Positions 9,645 to 19,212 are shown, counted from the stretch's first letter. The stretch: 64,000 nucleotides of DNA from Paenibacillus pinihumi DSM 23905 = JCM 16419 (GCF_000422505.1 NZ_KE383864.1:850381-914380), one strand, 5' to 3'. Numbers and translations: made by a program. The notes: generated from the letters alone by a model not told the origin.

Positions 9645-10067
9645 CTAGTTTCCTTCCTCCAAAAACTGTCTGATCCGCGATTGAATCGCATCCCGGACAT
9701 GCCGGAATTGGCCCATTATTTCTTCTTCCGTTCCTTTGGCCTGAGCCGGATCATCAAAACCCCAATGCCATTTGATGACCTCTTGGCGTTGAATGACAGG
9801 GCAATGCTCATCCGCATGGCCGCACAGTGTAATCACATAATCTGCACGGTTAAGCAGCTCTGAATCAATCACATCCGACGTATGAGTGCTAATATCAACG
9901 CCCGCTTCCTCCATCACCTGAACCGCTCGCGGATTAAGGCCATGAGCTTCCAGGCCTGCGCTTCTAACCTCATATCGCTCCCCGCCCATCGCCCGAAGGA
10001 AGCCATCGGCTATCTGGCTGCGGCAGGAATTTCCTGTACATAGAAAATAAACTAACGGTTTCGTCAT
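9645..10067 (-). CDS. arsC: Thioredoxin-coupled arsenate reductase
   Basis: A 140-residue enzyme with the low-molecular-weight phosphatase fold, reducing arsenate to arsenite. The active loop is CTGNSCRSQ near residue 10. The later CGHADEHC pair (near 80-88) supplies the cysteines of the disulfide cascade, which marks the thioredoxin-dependent class. I start at 10067 because GAGGAGTG precedes that ATG. It follows arsB by about 40 bases. Confidence 0.95.
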   Translation of the reverse strand: MTKPLVYFLCTGNSCRSQIADGFLRAMGGERYEVRSAGLEAHGLNPRAVQVMEEAGVDISTHTSDVIDSELLNRADYVITLCGHADEHCPVIQRQEVIKWHWGFDDPAQAKGTEEEIMGQFRHVRDAIQSRIRQFLEEGN

Positions 10068-10106
10068 GGAATACACACTCCTCTTATTCTTATATAGCAC
10101 AAATGG

Positions 10107-11399
10107 TCAACCGATAACTCTTAGCCACAAATATAAACCGCATAAGGTGATTGCCAGCACCGGAATTGTCAGCACGATGCCCGTTTTGAAATAGTAGCCC
10201 CATGTAATTTTAACTCCTTTTTTGGAAAGGACATGGAGCCACAGCAGCGTTGCAAGAGATCCGATGGGCGTAATCTTCGGTCCCAAATCCGAGCCGATAA
10301 CATTGGCATAAATCATTGCTTCTCTTATCAAGCCTTCTGAATGAGTAGCTTTAATGGCAAGTGCATTAATCATTACGGTCGGCATATTGTTCATAACCGA
10401 GGACAATACTGCCGAAATAAAGCCAGCTCCCAGCGCAGCAGCAAAAACACCTTGATCCGCCACCCATTGAAACGCCTTGCTGAGCTCGCCCGTAAGCCCG
10501 GCATTGCGCAGACCATATACGACGACATACATGCCGATTGAAAACACAACGATAGTCCACGGCGCTTCCCGGATGATGCGTGCAGGCTGGATCGCACCGC
10601 TGCTTCGTGAGACTAGCAGGAAGGTAATTGCTGCAATCCCCGCTATCGCCGCAACGGGCAGATCGATGAATTCACTCACCAAATAGGCGATTAGCAAAAT
10701 GGACAAGATGACCCAGGACAGGCGAAAGAGCCGCTTGTCCTTAATCGCTTCACCAGGCTGCTTAAGCTGCGCTGCATCATAATCCTTGGGAATCTGCCTG
10801 CGGAACAGCAAATACAGCATCAGCAGGCTGGAACCTACGGCGAACAGGTTCGGCACGACCATCTTGCCGGCATATTCAACAAAACCGATCTGGAAGAAAT
10901 CTGCGGAGACAATGTTCACCAGATTACTGATCATCAGCGGCAACGAGCCTGTGTCTGAGATGAAACCGCTAGCCATTATAAAGGGCAAAATCATCCGGTC
11001 ATCAAACTTCAAGGCTCTTACCATCGCCAGCACGATCGGAGTCAGAATAAGCGCTGCCCCATCGTTGGCGAAGAAAGCAGCCACAGCCGCGCCGAGCAAA
11101 ATCGTATACACGAACAACAGCTTTCCGCTGCCTCTTGCCAGCCGTGCCATGTGAAGGGCAGCCCATTCGAAAAAGCCCAGTTCATCCAGAACAAGGGAAA
11201 TGAGTATAATGGCGACAAACGTCAAGGTAGCATTCCAGACAATAGAAGTGACATCCCATACATCCTGAAAATCAACGACCCCAAGCATTAAGGCCAGTAC
11301 GGCACCACCCGATGCCGGCCATCCGATGCTGAGTCCCTTGGGCTGCCAAATAACCAATACTAACGTAATTAAAAAAATAACTGATGCCAAGATAACCAT
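10107..11399 (-). CDS. arsB: ArsB-type arsenite efflux permease
   Basis: About 430 residues with 11-12 hydrophobic segments. It contains the ArsB/NhaD landmarks [15 protein letters not shown] (near 110) and [17 protein letters not shown] (near 148). It exports arsenite made by the adjacent arsenate reductase. The ATG at 11399 follows GGGAGGACAT; an in-frame ATG four codons earlier (11411) is the alternative. It lies between arsR and arsC. Confidence 0.92.
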   Translation of the reverse strand: MVILASVIFLITLVLVIWQPKGLSIGWPASGGAVLALMLGVVDFQDVWDVTSIVWNATLTFVAIILISLVLDELGFFEWAALHMARLARGSGKLLFVYTILLGAAVAAFFANDGAALILTPIVLAMVRALKFDDRMILPFIMASGFISDTGSLPLMISNLVNIVSADFFQIGFVEYAGKMVVPNLFAVGSSLLMLYLLFRRQIPKDYDAAQLKQPGEAIKDKRLFRLSWVILSILLIAYLVSEFIDLPVAAIAGIAAITFLLVSRSSGAIQPARIIREAPWTIVVFSIGMYVVVYGLRNAGLTGELSKAFQWVADQGVFAAALGAGFISAVLSSVMNNMPTVMINALAIKATHSEGLIREAMIYANVIGSDLGPKITPIGSLATLLWLHVLSKKGVKITWGYYFKTGIVLTIPVLAITLCGLYLWLRVIG

Positions 11400-11513
11400 A
11401 TGTCCTCCCATAATCCCAAAGCAATTTGTAGGATGTTAAATTTATTCAGCAACCTCCCTCTATATAAACCGGATTGGATTTTCGCGAAAACATCCTTGTA
11501 TTCATATATAATA

Positions 11514-11526
11514 ATATCATTATATG
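11514..11526. promoter_or_regulatory. Candidate ArsR operator upstream of arsB
   Basis: The 13-mer ATATCATTATATG occurs here and again at 11985-11997 upstream of arsR. It is near-palindromic (CATAT..ATATG character) and lies in AT-rich promoter sequence. ArsR-family repressors bind this kind of site, so both arsB and arsR may be controlled from it. This is inferred from repetition and placement. Confidence 0.5.
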
Positions 11527-11605
11527 TTTATATAATCTACAAAAAAATGAACGGCTCGACCAACCATCATCTTCTTTAGAAGGAAATACGGCTGTACAAG
11601 CAGCC

Positions 11606-11947
11606 TCAATCACAACTAACCGATGATAGTGGTTGTCCGTTCAATGCTTCCAGCTTCCATGCCTGAGAAGGGATCTCCATTACGATTTGCCGAATATAGG
11701 GCTTGTCTTCAACGTTTAAGGAGTAATAAGTCCACTTGCCCTGACGGCGTTCGTGGACGAGTCCGCCAGCCTTCATTTTGCGCAAATGCTGGCTGACACT
11801 GGGCTGTGATATTTGGAGTATATCCACAATATTGCATACGCACAGTTCCTTCTCTCTCAGCAAGCCGAGTATGGCAAGCCGCGTCCGGTCTCCAAGCAGC
11901 TTGAATGTCTCAGCCATATTGTCAAGATTATCTATAGCTGTATCCAT
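11606..11947 (-). CDS. arsR: ArsR/SmtB-family repressor
   Basis: A 113-residue winged-helix regulator. The metalloid-binding motif ELCVCNIVD lies near residue 34, and the recognition helix region is QISQPSVSQHLRKMK. It starts at the ATG after GGAAGGAG. It precedes arsB and arsC on the same strand, with a 206-base gap to arsB that carries a possible operator copy, so arsB may have its own regulated promoter. Confidence 0.93.
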   Translation of the reverse strand: MDTAIDNLDNMAETFKLLGDRTRLAILGLLREKELCVCNIVDILQISQPSVSQHLRKMKAGGLVHERRQGKWTYYSLNVEDKPYIRQIVMEIPSQAWKLEALNGQPLSSVSCD

Positions 11948-11984
11948 AGTTTGTTCTCCTTCCGTAACGTTTCTTTATATTAGC

Positions 11985-11997
11985 ATATCATTATATG
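11985..11997. promoter_or_regulatory. Candidate ArsR operator upstream of arsR
   Basis: Second copy of ATATCATTATATG, 37 bases before the arsR start, extended here to CATATCATTATATGATTAG. Its position fits autoregulation. Confidence 0.5.
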
Positions 11998-12040
11998 ATT
12001 AGATGTATCAACTTTAATCATTTTCCCGTAATAAAACCAG

Positions 12041-12069
12041 AAAAAGCCCCTGAACCAGATTCAGGGGTA
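12041..12069 (-). terminator. Terminator after the infC-like gene
   Basis: On the minus strand CCCCTGAA, a short loop and TTCAGGGG are followed by CTTTTT. It lies about 95 bases past the infC-like stop and before arsR. Confidence 0.75.
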
Positions 12070-12164
12070 TACAGAACAATATAAGAATCTGCCGACAATT
12101 GCCATTGCTGGCGCCAGCGTCTTTTGTCGCTGCCGTCAGGCGACAGAAAATCTTACAACAATGA

Positions 12165-12662
12165 CTACAACGGCAGCAGTTGAACAGCCGCCTGCTTGCC
12201 GCTGACTTGAATGCCAGTCTGCTTCTTTCCGCTCTCGGCCAGATCCCCGACCATTCGCTCCAGCAGCTCCTTTGCCTTGGCGCCCTCCTTGCCTTGAATG
12301 CGGATCACGAGCTGTACACTATTGCCTGCTGTCAGCAGCTTAGCCGCCTGCTTCAGCTTTGTGTCATAATCATGCTCCTCAATATGCGGGGTCAAGCGCA
12401 GTTCTTTCACTTTCGCCGGACGGGAGCCGGCAGCTGCAGAACGTTTTTCCTCTATTGCCTGCTGCTTGGCCTTGCCCCTTGCAACCAGCTTGCACGGAGG
12501 CGGACTGCTCATCAGAGAAATACATACAAGATCAGCCTTAAGCTCTTGTGCTTTTGCAAGCGCCTCGTCTCTGGTCACAACGCCCAGGTCTTCACCATCA
12601 AGCCCTGTCAGTTGAACCTCTGAAACCCGTATTTTTTCATTCATAATTAATGTCGATGCCAT
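12165..12662 (-). CDS. Divergent translation initiation factor IF-3 paralogue
   Basis: A 165-residue protein laid out like IF-3: an N-terminal domain (NEKIRVSEVQLTGLDGEDLGVV, residues 8-29), a PPPCKLV linker motif near 55, and a C-terminal domain starting KVKELRLTPHIEEHDYDTKLKQA. It is more divergent than a housekeeping IF-3: the usual PPVC.IMDYGK stretch reads PPPCKLVARGK. It stands alone, without rpmI or rplT, which normally follow the true infC. It is probably a paralogue with a specialised or redundant role; a direct role in initiation is not established. Confidence 0.8.
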   Translation of the reverse strand: MASTLIMNEKIRVSEVQLTGLDGEDLGVVTRDEALAKAQELKADLVCISLMSSPPPCKLVARGKAKQQAIEEKRSAAAGSRPAKVKELRLTPHIEEHDYDTKLKQAAKLLTAGNSVQLVIRIQGKEGAKAKELLERMVGDLAESGKKQTGIQVSGKQAAVQLLPL

Positions 12663-12753
12663 ACTAATATTCGCTCCCTTGACTTATCGCTGGGCTGCAG
12701 CTTGCCTTGCTCACCCTGCTGTACCCTCTTCAATCTATTATACCTGGCTGTTC

Positions 12754-13476
12754 CTATAATTTTTGCCGGAGATTCATTACGGTATAACTTTGGTAGGACT
12801 CATCCTCATAGACCAGTCCATTCAACTGCATCCCGTATGCACAGCCGCCATCAATACCAATCTTGCCGTCCGAGAACCAAATTCCGGGAGAATCATGAAG
12901 CTCAGCCGCGCGTGTATGCCCGAACACAATGGTCTTGCCAGTCTTGTTCGGTGACCGGTGGAATTCTCCTTTAATATACATAAAATCACGGGGCGGCTGT
13001 TCCTTCCAATTCTTATATTGAGGATTCAATCCGGCATGAACGCATATATGCGTCCCATCCTCATAATATAGCGGCAGCGATTGAAGAAAATCAAGATGGT
13101 CCATATAATCCCGGCGGACAACCATCCTGGCATCATCTATAAGACAGTCGTTTCCGGCTTCCCCTTCAAAAGGCACATAGCTCTGCAGTGTCTCCATACC
13201 GCCATGCTGAAAAAACTTGCTTTTGACCTCCTGCCCCCCATTTAATATAAAATCCACCCAGCGGTCATCATGATTTCCCTTGAGCGCAATCGCCCCGTGA
13301 TGACGTACCAGTTCCATCACCCGATCGACAGTTTCCCTGCTCCTTGGGCCGCGGTCCACATAATCTCCAAGCAGTATCAACTGGTCCTCGTTACAATGAT
13401 ATTTTGCCACTTCCAGCAGCTCGTTCAACTGCTCCAGACAGCCGTGTATATCACTAATCATCAATTTTCTTTTCAT
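12754..13476 (-). CDS. PPP-family metallophosphoesterase
   Basis: A 240-residue protein carrying all PPP-type metal motifs: SDIHGCLEQL (near residue 8), LGDYVDRGP (near 37), KGNHDDRW (near 66) and VFGHTRA (near 185). Such proteins are serine/threonine protein phosphatases or diadenosine tetraphosphatases, and the sequence alone does not separate these. The ATG at 13476 follows AGGGGGATGTC and begins MKRKLMISDIHG, so the longer frame is rejected. Confidence 0.88.
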   Translation of the reverse strand: MKRKLMISDIHGCLEQLNELLEVAKYHCNEDQLILLGDYVDRGPRSRETVDRVMELVRHHGAIALKGNHDDRWVDFILNGGQEVKSKFFQHGGMETLQSYVPFEGEAGNDCLIDDARMVVRRDYMDHLDFLQSLPLYYEDGTHICVHAGLNPQYKNWKEQPPRDFMYIKGEFHRSPNKTGKTIVFGHTRAAELHDSPGIWFSDGKIGIDGGCAYGMQLNGLVYEDESYQSYTVMNLRQKL

Positions 13477-13510
13477 GACATCCCCCTGGTCTGTAAGCTG
13501 CTGCAATTAT

Positions 13511-14608
13511 TTATTTCTTATACAGCGGCAGCTCTATGCAAAATTTATAATGACCTTCCCGGTGCTCCAGCCACATCCGCCCGCCATGGAGCTCAACGAT
13601 ATTGCGGGCAATGGAGAGTCCAAGGCCCGAACCGGGTGACAGATTATGTTCACTTCGGGATGCATCGCCCTTGTAAAAGCGGTTAAACAAATGCTTTTCC
13701 GCTTCCTTGGGGATCGGCTCGCCCATATTTTCCACCGTAAAGATAGCCTTGGTATCTTTAACATCCAGCTTCACGACCACCTCACCAGGTCTGACGGAAA
13801 ACTTCAAGGCATTCAGCAGCAAATTATCGATTGCCCGCACCATCATCTCGGGATCAATGTCCATATGAGCAACTGCATTCAGTCCGTTGCGGAATAATTC
13901 ATGGCGAATGATTAGCCCCTGCTCCCTGGCTACCGGCTCAAATTCGTTGATCATCTGCTTCACAAGACTTGCGAAGTTGACATTCGTACGTGTCAAACAC
14001 ACATCACCATTGCTCAAACGGGTATATTCGAACAGGTCGTCAATCAGCTTTCTGAGCTGCTCCGTTTTTTGAAATGCATTATCGATGTACCGTTCCTTTT
14101 CCTGCTCATCATCAAAGCGGCCCGTTTTGAGCAAATTCAAGTAACCGATAATGCTGGTAAGAGGCGTGCGCAAATCGTGGGAGATCGAAGTAATGAGCTC
14201 CATCTTCGATTGCTCCAAAAGACGCTCGCGCTTCAATTGGCTTTGCAGACGTTCGGCCATGTAATTGATATGCTGAGCCACCTTCCCCAGCTCATCCTCC
14301 CGCGGGAGCGGGATGCGGTAATTCAGATTACCTGCAGATATGGATTTCAACCCGTCGGTAATCGTTTTGAAGTGGCGAACAATTGGGTAAGTGAAAATGA
14401 AGAAATAGAGGATAAAGGCAATGACAAAGAAACAAAAAGATAGCGCTTTGTGAAATATGTTATCCCGGACATCCAAATAATTGTCGAACCCGCTGGTAGT
14501 CATTACAGCCAGAAGCAGGCTCGGAACAAGCGCCCACAGCATTTTGGTTTGGATGTTGTTTTTGGCATTCAACAGATTCCACAGCTTGACGATCCATTTA
14601 ACGATCAA
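13511..14608 (-). CDS. VanS-like sensor histidine kinase
   Basis: About 365 residues: two TM helices (near residues 25-42 and 56-78), a HAMP linker, HisKA with ISHDLRTPLTSIIGYL carrying the phosphorylated His, then HATPase_c with NLLLNALKFS (N box) and PGSGLGLSIARNIVELHGG (G2). It partners the response regulator whose stop it overlaps by 11 bases if the TTG at 14608 is the start. A longer frame up to 14683 is possible; no strong ribosome binding site settles this. Confidence 0.9.
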   Translation of the reverse strand: MIVKWIVKLWNLLNAKNNIQTKMLWALVPSLLLAVMTTSGFDNYLDVRDNIFHKALSFCFFVIAFILYFFIFTYPIVRHFKTITDGLKSISAGNLNYRIPLPREDELGKVAQHINYMAERLQSQLKRERLLEQSKMELITSISHDLRTPLTSIIGYLNLLKTGRFDDEQEKERYIDNAFQKTEQLRKLIDDLFEYTRLSNGDVCLTRTNVNFASLVKQMINEFEPVAREQGLIIRHELFRNGLNAVAHMDIDPEMMVRAIDNLLLNALKFSVRPGEVVVKLDVKDTKAIFTVENMGEPIPKEAEKHLFNRFYKGDASRSEHNLSPGSGLGLSIARNIVELHGGRMWLEHREGHYKFCIELPLYKK

Positions 14609-15332
14609 TCTTATATCCCACTCCCCACACCGTCTTGATATATTGGGGTTCCCTTGGAGTGACTTCAATTTTCTCCCGAACATTCCGGATGTGAACCATC
14701 ACCGTATTCTCGGAATAAAAGGCGGTCTGATCCTTCCAGACATTCTGATAAATTTTGTCGATATTAAATACTTGTCCCCGATATGTCGCCAGCAGCAGCA
14801 GAATCGCAAATTCGATCGGGGTCAGCGCCACTTCCCTGCCGCGGACAATAACCCGGTGCTCGGCCTTATAGATTATGAAGTCCTCATCAATTGTGATAAC
14901 CAAGCTGTCCGGGGGGACTGCCGCAGTCGCGGCAAAGCTCTGTCTTCTGAACTGCGCCTTCACTCTGGCAATCAGTACAAGCGGATTGAAAGGCTTCGTT
15001 ACGTAATCGTCAGCCCCTGTGGAAAGGCCTGCTATCTTATCTATATCCTCGCCTTTTGCCGACAGCATGATAATTGGAATATTTGAATCCTCCCTGATTT
15101 TGAGACAAGCTTTGATCCCGTCCATTCTGGGCATCATAATATCCAATAGAATCAAGTCGACATGCTCATGCTGAAGATGCTCCAGCGCCTGCAAGCCATC
15201 CTCTGCCTCCAGTACACGATACCCCTCATTTCGCAAATAAATATGCAGAACGTCGCGAATCTCCCGGTCATCATCAACAACCAAAATCGTATTCATGGTT
15301 CTTGCATGTATGTTTGCCTGTCTCATATCCAT
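14598..15332 (-). CDS. VanR/OmpR-family response regulator
   Basis: A 244-residue regulator. The receiver domain begins NTILVVDDDREIRD, its phospho-acceptor Asp is in LILLDIMMP, and the conserved Lys is in DDYVTKPFNPLVL. A winged-helix DNA-binding domain follows, ending VWGVGYKIDR. TGGAG seven bases upstream favours the ATG at 15332; a second ATG at 15296 is possible. It pairs with the overlapping downstream kinase. Nearby PAP2 genes suggest an envelope theme, which is inference only. Confidence 0.93.
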   Translation of the reverse strand: MDMRQANIHARTMNTILVVDDDREIRDVLHIYLRNEGYRVLEAEDGLQALEHLQHEHVDLILLDIMMPRMDGIKACLKIREDSNIPIIMLSAKGEDIDKIAGLSTGADDYVTKPFNPLVLIARVKAQFRRQSFAATAAVPPDSLVITIDEDFIIYKAEHRVIVRGREVALTPIEFAILLLLATYRGQVFNIDKIYQNVWKDQTAFYSENTVMVHIRNVREKIEVTPREPQYIKTVWGVGYKIDR

Positions 15333-15395
15333 AATTATACTCCATTTCATGTATTTACTGAAATCCAACCCTGCACTGAATATCTGATCTGGTAT

Positions 15396-15703
15396 TTAGA
15401 TAACAACAACTGCGAGCAATCCGCCAAACGTGCCCAGCAGACAGCCAGCGATGCAGTCGGACGGATAATGCAGGCCTTGGTAAACACGTGTCAGTGCTAC
15501 GAGCAGTGCCAGCGGCACAAGCAACAGGGCGAGCAAGCCGGAGATAAATACGAAAGGAATAATAATTGAAAATATAGCTGTCGTATGGCCGGATGGGAAG
15601 GAATGATCCTTGAGCGGCTTGTGCAGCAGCTTCGCCTGCAGCCGTCCCCGCAAGCTGCTTCTCAAGGTTGTTCCCCTCCTTCTCTGTCTATGCTATTCAT
15701 CAT
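15396..15703 (-). pseudogene. Truncated PAP2-family phosphatase
   Basis: Only the C-terminal half of a PAP2 (type 2 phosphatidic acid phosphatase) membrane protein is readable: KPLKDHSFPSGHTTA and TRVYQGLHYPSD hold two of the three phosphatase motifs, in an 89-residue frame that could start at the TTG at 15665. The usual N-terminal TM region and the KxxxxxxRP motif are missing. A 13-codon peptide starting with ATG at 15703 runs into a stop just where the TTG frame begins, suggesting a frameshift plus deletion. A strong GGAGGGG precedes the TTG, so a short protein may still be made. Confidence 0.55.
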
Positions 15704-15741
15704 GTACCTAAGAGCCAAAAAGTCCACGTCTGGAAATCCGG

Positions 15742-16422
15742 CTAGCTGTGCTCGGCATAATCTGCAGCCGCGGATTGGACGGTTCTTAACTTTTGCCTTG
15801 ATTTGATCCATCTGCCGGCAGCGTAGAACATCAGTTCCGCTACCACGATGCCTCCGACAATATCAAGCAGCACATGCTGTTTGACAAATACAGTTGATAT
15901 AATTACAGACCATGCAATAACCCGGACCGCCAATCGGGCTCCTATCGAAAGATCGGTACAAGCCGCTGCTCCCTTGAGCATCAAATAGCTGGTCAGTACA
16001 TGAATGCTCGGAAAACAATTGTAGGCGCCGTCAGTTGTGTAAACGAGCTTCACAAGCCATAGCAGCGCCCCTTCGCCCGAAATTTCCGGACGGTCAATCG
16101 AAGTCTGAAAAAAGAAAAACGTGATATAGCTTAAAATCAGACCGAGACATAAAGCAATCAAGGTCCGGTAATAGACCGTACTGTGTTGAATAAATATGGC
16201 AACCAGCATGATCATGACGAATGGATACCAGGCAAGATATGGGATAATAAAAACAGGAAGAAATGGAATCCGTTCGTCCCAGGGTATTAACAAGCTGGAT
16301 ACAGTACGGTTCCCGTTGTTAAGCAAACCGTAAAATATATTGAGAACAGGTATTGCAAATATCCATAATAAAGGCTTGTAGCGCCCTAAATTAACCATAT
16401 TGTTCTGTTCCTTTCCTTCCAT
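15742..16422 (-). CDS. PAP2-family membrane phosphatase/phosphotransferase
   Basis: A 226-residue integral membrane protein with about six TM helices. CFPSIHVLTSY (near residue 133) and KQHVLLDIVGG (near 182) are the PAP2 motifs that bind phosphate and supply the catalytic His. The spacing resembles inositol phosphorylceramide synthase-type PAP2 proteins; a lipid or undecaprenyl phosphate substrate is likely. The start MEGKEQNNM is at 16422. It lies upstream of a decayed PAP2 gene. Confidence 0.85.
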   Translation of the reverse strand: MEGKEQNNMVNLGRYKPLLWIFAIPVLNIFYGLLNNGNRTVSSLLIPWDERIPFLPVFIIPYLAWYPFVMIMLVAIFIQHSTVYYRTLIALCLGLILSYITFFFFQTSIDRPEISGEGALLWLVKLVYTTDGAYNCFPSIHVLTSYLMLKGAAACTDLSIGARLAVRVIAWSVIISTVFVKQHVLLDIVGGIVVAELMFYAAGRWIKSRQKLRTVQSAAADYAEHS

Positions 16423-16561
16423 TTTGCGGCTTAGATGGATTATCTAAATCTTAAGCAAAATTTCTTCGGAAAAAGTAAAAAAGAATCTGAATTTTTTCTG
16501 AAGAAATTTTAAGCACAATAAAAGATAAGAGGAACGTAATCGTTCCAACACGCTACATGGT

Positions 16562-16600
16562 AAAAAAAAGAAGCTCAAACGGCTCATCCGTGTAAGCTTC
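16562..16600 (-). terminator. Terminator after the inositol monophosphatase gene
   Basis: On the minus strand GAAGCTTACACGG pairs with CCGTTTGAGCTTC around a short loop and is followed by a T run. It begins 20 bases past the stop at 16620. Confidence 0.75.
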
Positions 16601-16619
16601 ACAATTTGATGTCCACATC

Positions 16620-17420
16620 TCAGTCAAGGCCTTCATTCACCAGCTGTACCAATTCCTCTTGATGAGCAGGGTGGCAGGCGATAAGATACGGCTCATCAAC
16701 CACACTCTCAAATGGGCGCCCATTAAAATCTACTACTACTCCGCCAGCCTCCTTTACCATCAGAATACCGGAATAAAGATCCTCGCCTTCAGAATTATAC
16801 AATACCATGCCGTCAATCTCCCCCTTGGCAAGCAGGCACCATTGCAAAGTCGGTGCCCACAAGCGGATCATTCTCTTGAAATGGGAGTCGATAAAAAACC
16901 TTAATTGGGCTGCTTTAGGGTCCTTTTGCACGCCATGGCCCTGAATCCAGCCAATCGTACCTTTCTTCAAATCGCTGCACTCTCTCACTCGAAGCTCATT
17001 CTGGTTGCAATTGGCCCCTTCACCGCTGGCGGCAACAAACATCCGGTCCGTGAGCGGCTCATAAATCACTCCAAGAACAGGCTGATTTTTGAACAATAGC
17101 GTAATCGAGGTTGTAAATATCGGGAGACTGATCGCATAGTTGTTGGTGCCGTCCAGCGGATCAATGAGCCAGAGCCAATCCGATTGCAGACCGTTGTCTC
17201 CAATTTCTTCACTTCGAATCTGATGACCGGGAAACATGCTTTGAATCTGACTAATAATTATCTTTTCCGTCAAATGGTCCACTTCGGTAACGACATCTCC
17301 ATACTGACCTTTTACCTGTACCTGCCCGAACTGGTCAAACCGCCCTTTTGCAATCTGCCCGGCTTGTCTTGCTGCTTTGATGGCCGTTTCTTTTGCTATA
17401 CGAATAATATGCTGTTCCAT
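16620..17420 (-). CDS. suhB: Inositol-1-monophosphatase family protein
   Basis: A 266-residue Mg2+-dependent phosphatase of the SuhB/IMPase family. EVDHLTEKIIISQI and RSEEIGDNG give the first metal ligands, and WLIDPLDGTNNYA (near residue 85) is the family signature. The last metal aspartate lies in the C-terminal lobe near SEGEDLYSGILMVKEAGG, where the usual W.D..A pattern is altered. The substrate could be inositol phosphate or another small sugar phosphate. Confidence 0.88.
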   Translation of the reverse strand: MEQHIIRIAKETAIKAARQAGQIAKGRFDQFGQVQVKGQYGDVVTEVDHLTEKIIISQIQSMFPGHQIRSEEIGDNGLQSDWLWLIDPLDGTNNYAISLPIFTTSITLLFKNQPVLGVIYEPLTDRMFVAASGEGANCNQNELRVRECSDLKKGTIGWIQGHGVQKDPKAAQLRFFIDSHFKRMIRLWAPTLQWCLLAKGEIDGMVLYNSEGEDLYSGILMVKEAGGVVVDFNGRPFESVVDEPYLIACHPAHQEELVQLVNEGLD

Positions 17421-17432
17421 GGCTCACCTCGT

Positions 17433-17735
17433 TTACAAGTTATCCGGATTCAGCTTCGTGTAATGTTCTACTTTCGGAAATGGATCGTAAAAATGATGCA
17501 GCAAGCTTTTCCACTCCTGATATTCCGCAGACCCTCTGAACCCTTCTATATGATCCTCCAGCGTCTCCCACTTCACAAGCAGCAAATATTGATGGTCATT
17601 CTCCAGACATTGTTGAAGCTCATGGCTAATATAACCCTTCATACCGGCAATAATGGCGGAAGCCTTCCGGAAATTCGCCTCGAATTGTGCCTTCAGTCCT
17701 GATTTTACCTGCAAAACGGCTGTTTCCAGTATCAT
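17433..17735 (-). CDS. Antibiotic biosynthesis monooxygenase (ABM) domain protein
   Basis: A 100-residue single-domain ABM protein (MILETAVLQVKSG at the start; KGYISHELQQCLE and YLLLVKWETLEDHIEGFR in the core). These small dimeric alpha+beta barrels include quinol monooxygenases and heme-degrading enzymes, and many have no known substrate. It lies 12 bases upstream of the inositol monophosphatase gene on the same strand, probably in one transcript. Confidence 0.85.
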   Translation of the reverse strand: MILETAVLQVKSGLKAQFEANFRKASAIIAGMKGYISHELQQCLENDHQYLLLVKWETLEDHIEGFRGSAEYQEWKSLLHHFYDPFPKVEHYTKLNPDNL

Positions 17736-17775
17736 GACAAGTCCCTCCCCTTTTCAATAATAGTCTTGAATCCGG

Positions 17776-19008
17776 CTAGGAGGCAATGTCCAGGCTGACA
17801 ACAGAGGTCGTGCCTTTCCCCTTCTCGCTTGTATACTCCAACTGCCCGCCAATCGCCTCAATAATGCGGAAAGCTACCATTAATCCGAGTCCGGTACCGT
17901 TGCTTTTGGTAGAATAAAACGGTGTGCCGAGCCTTGTCAATTCATCCGGCGTCATCCCTTCCCCGTTGTCACAGACCGAAATTTGAATTTTGTCCGAAAC
18001 CCGGCGGGCATAGACGGAAACCTGTCCTCCATAGGAAGCTTCGACAGCGTTTTTGATAATATGGGCCAAGGCCTGAATGATTTTGTAGCGGTCTGCCTCA
18101 ACCCGCAGGCCCTCCTCAGCTTCGACCTGCAAATCCACTTTGTACATCCCAACGGTTTCTGACATTGATTGTCTAATTTGATGCAGCATATCTGCAACCT
18201 GGACAACTTCCATCTTCTCAAGCTGAGGCTTCGCAAAATTAAGAAAATCATTGATGACATATTCGGCCCGTTTTAGCTCGGCAAGCGAGGTTTCTATATA
18301 AATCCGGTTCTTTCCTTCCATACTGCCGGACACAAGCTGAAGATATCCCTTTACCACAGTTAACGGTGAACGAACCTCATGGGCGACAGAGGATGCCAAA
18401 TGACTCGCAAGATTCATCTTTTCCACAGACAAGAGCTGCCTTTGCATCTGCTTCGATTTGATCGTGACCTCCATCAAAAATACTGTCATTCCCATGGCCA
18501 GCAGTTGGATTATACAAACAATTGCCAACTGTCGGATATCCCCGGCATTCCCATGCTGGGAGATGGTGGAAAGCCAGCTGATGGCAAATCCGGCAAGCGT
18601 TAAACCTGTCGTAATGAACAGCCTGCGCCAGGGCGTCTGCTTGGCAAAGCGGGAACGGAAGATGGAAGCAGCACCAAAAGCCGCTGTTATTGCTAAAAAC
18701 GCCAGCTCCCATCCGGCCGGCCCAATGAAAAACCTGGTCAGCATAAAGCAGGCAAGTGCAATGCCGCCAGATAAATAGCCGCCGTAAAGCGAGGCGATGA
18801 TCAAGGGAATATGTCTTAAATCGCCGTCCAAATCATTAATTATTGGATCAGGCAATATCATGGAACTGGCAATCGCCAGCCCGCATAACACTCCAAGGCT
18901 TATTTTGTAAATGATGTCCTTGACCAGACTCGAATGTGTCAGGACAACAAATTGATACAATAAAACCGGGAATAAAATCGACAGAAAATCCAATAACAGG
19001 TCTTTCAT
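17776..19008 (-). CDS. Membrane sensor histidine kinase, KinB-like
   Basis: A 410-residue kinase with about six N-terminal TM helices of the 5TM-5TMR_LYT type (residues 5-180, including DLRHIPLIIASLYGGYLSGG). HisKA follows with SSVAHEVRSPLTVVKGYLQL and HATPase_c with HIIKNAVEAS, DNGEGMTPDEL and GTGLGLMVAFRIIEAIGG. The architecture matches KinB-type sporulation kinases that feed Spo0F. No response regulator is adjacent, as usual for such orphan kinases. Confidence 0.87.
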   Translation of the reverse strand: MKDLLLDFLSILFPVLLYQFVVLTHSSLVKDIIYKISLGVLCGLAIASSMILPDPIINDLDGDLRHIPLIIASLYGGYLSGGIALACFMLTRFFIGPAGWELAFLAITAAFGAASIFRSRFAKQTPWRRLFITTGLTLAGFAISWLSTISQHGNAGDIRQLAIVCIIQLLAMGMTVFLMEVTIKSKQMQRQLLSVEKMNLASHLASSVAHEVRSPLTVVKGYLQLVSGSMEGKNRIYIETSLAELKRAEYVINDFLNFAKPQLEKMEVVQVADMLHQIRQSMSETVGMYKVDLQVEAEEGLRVEADRYKIIQALAHIIKNAVEASYGGQVSVYARRVSDKIQISVCDNGEGMTPDELTRLGTPFYSTKSNGTGLGLMVAFRIIEAIGGQLEYTSEKGKGTTSVVSLDIAS

Positions 19009-19212
19009 TATTCATCCCCCCCCATTCTGCGCGTCATTTGACGATTATTCCTTTAAAATAATTAATGTTTTTATTTTTTGATTTCCGACCACCTTGCTCC
19101 TTCTAATTCTGCTATTAGATGTATTTTTCGACAGCTTTCCTGTTTTTTCCTTCAAGCCCAGAATTAAAAAGAAATGTTTGCATCTATTCATAGTACCCTT
19201 TAAGTTTGCATC

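Noticed and set aside
17433-17735. 'Antibiotic biosynthesis monooxygenase' as evidence for a second biosynthetic cluster
   Set aside because: This domain is common in primary metabolism and its neighbours are ordinary genes.
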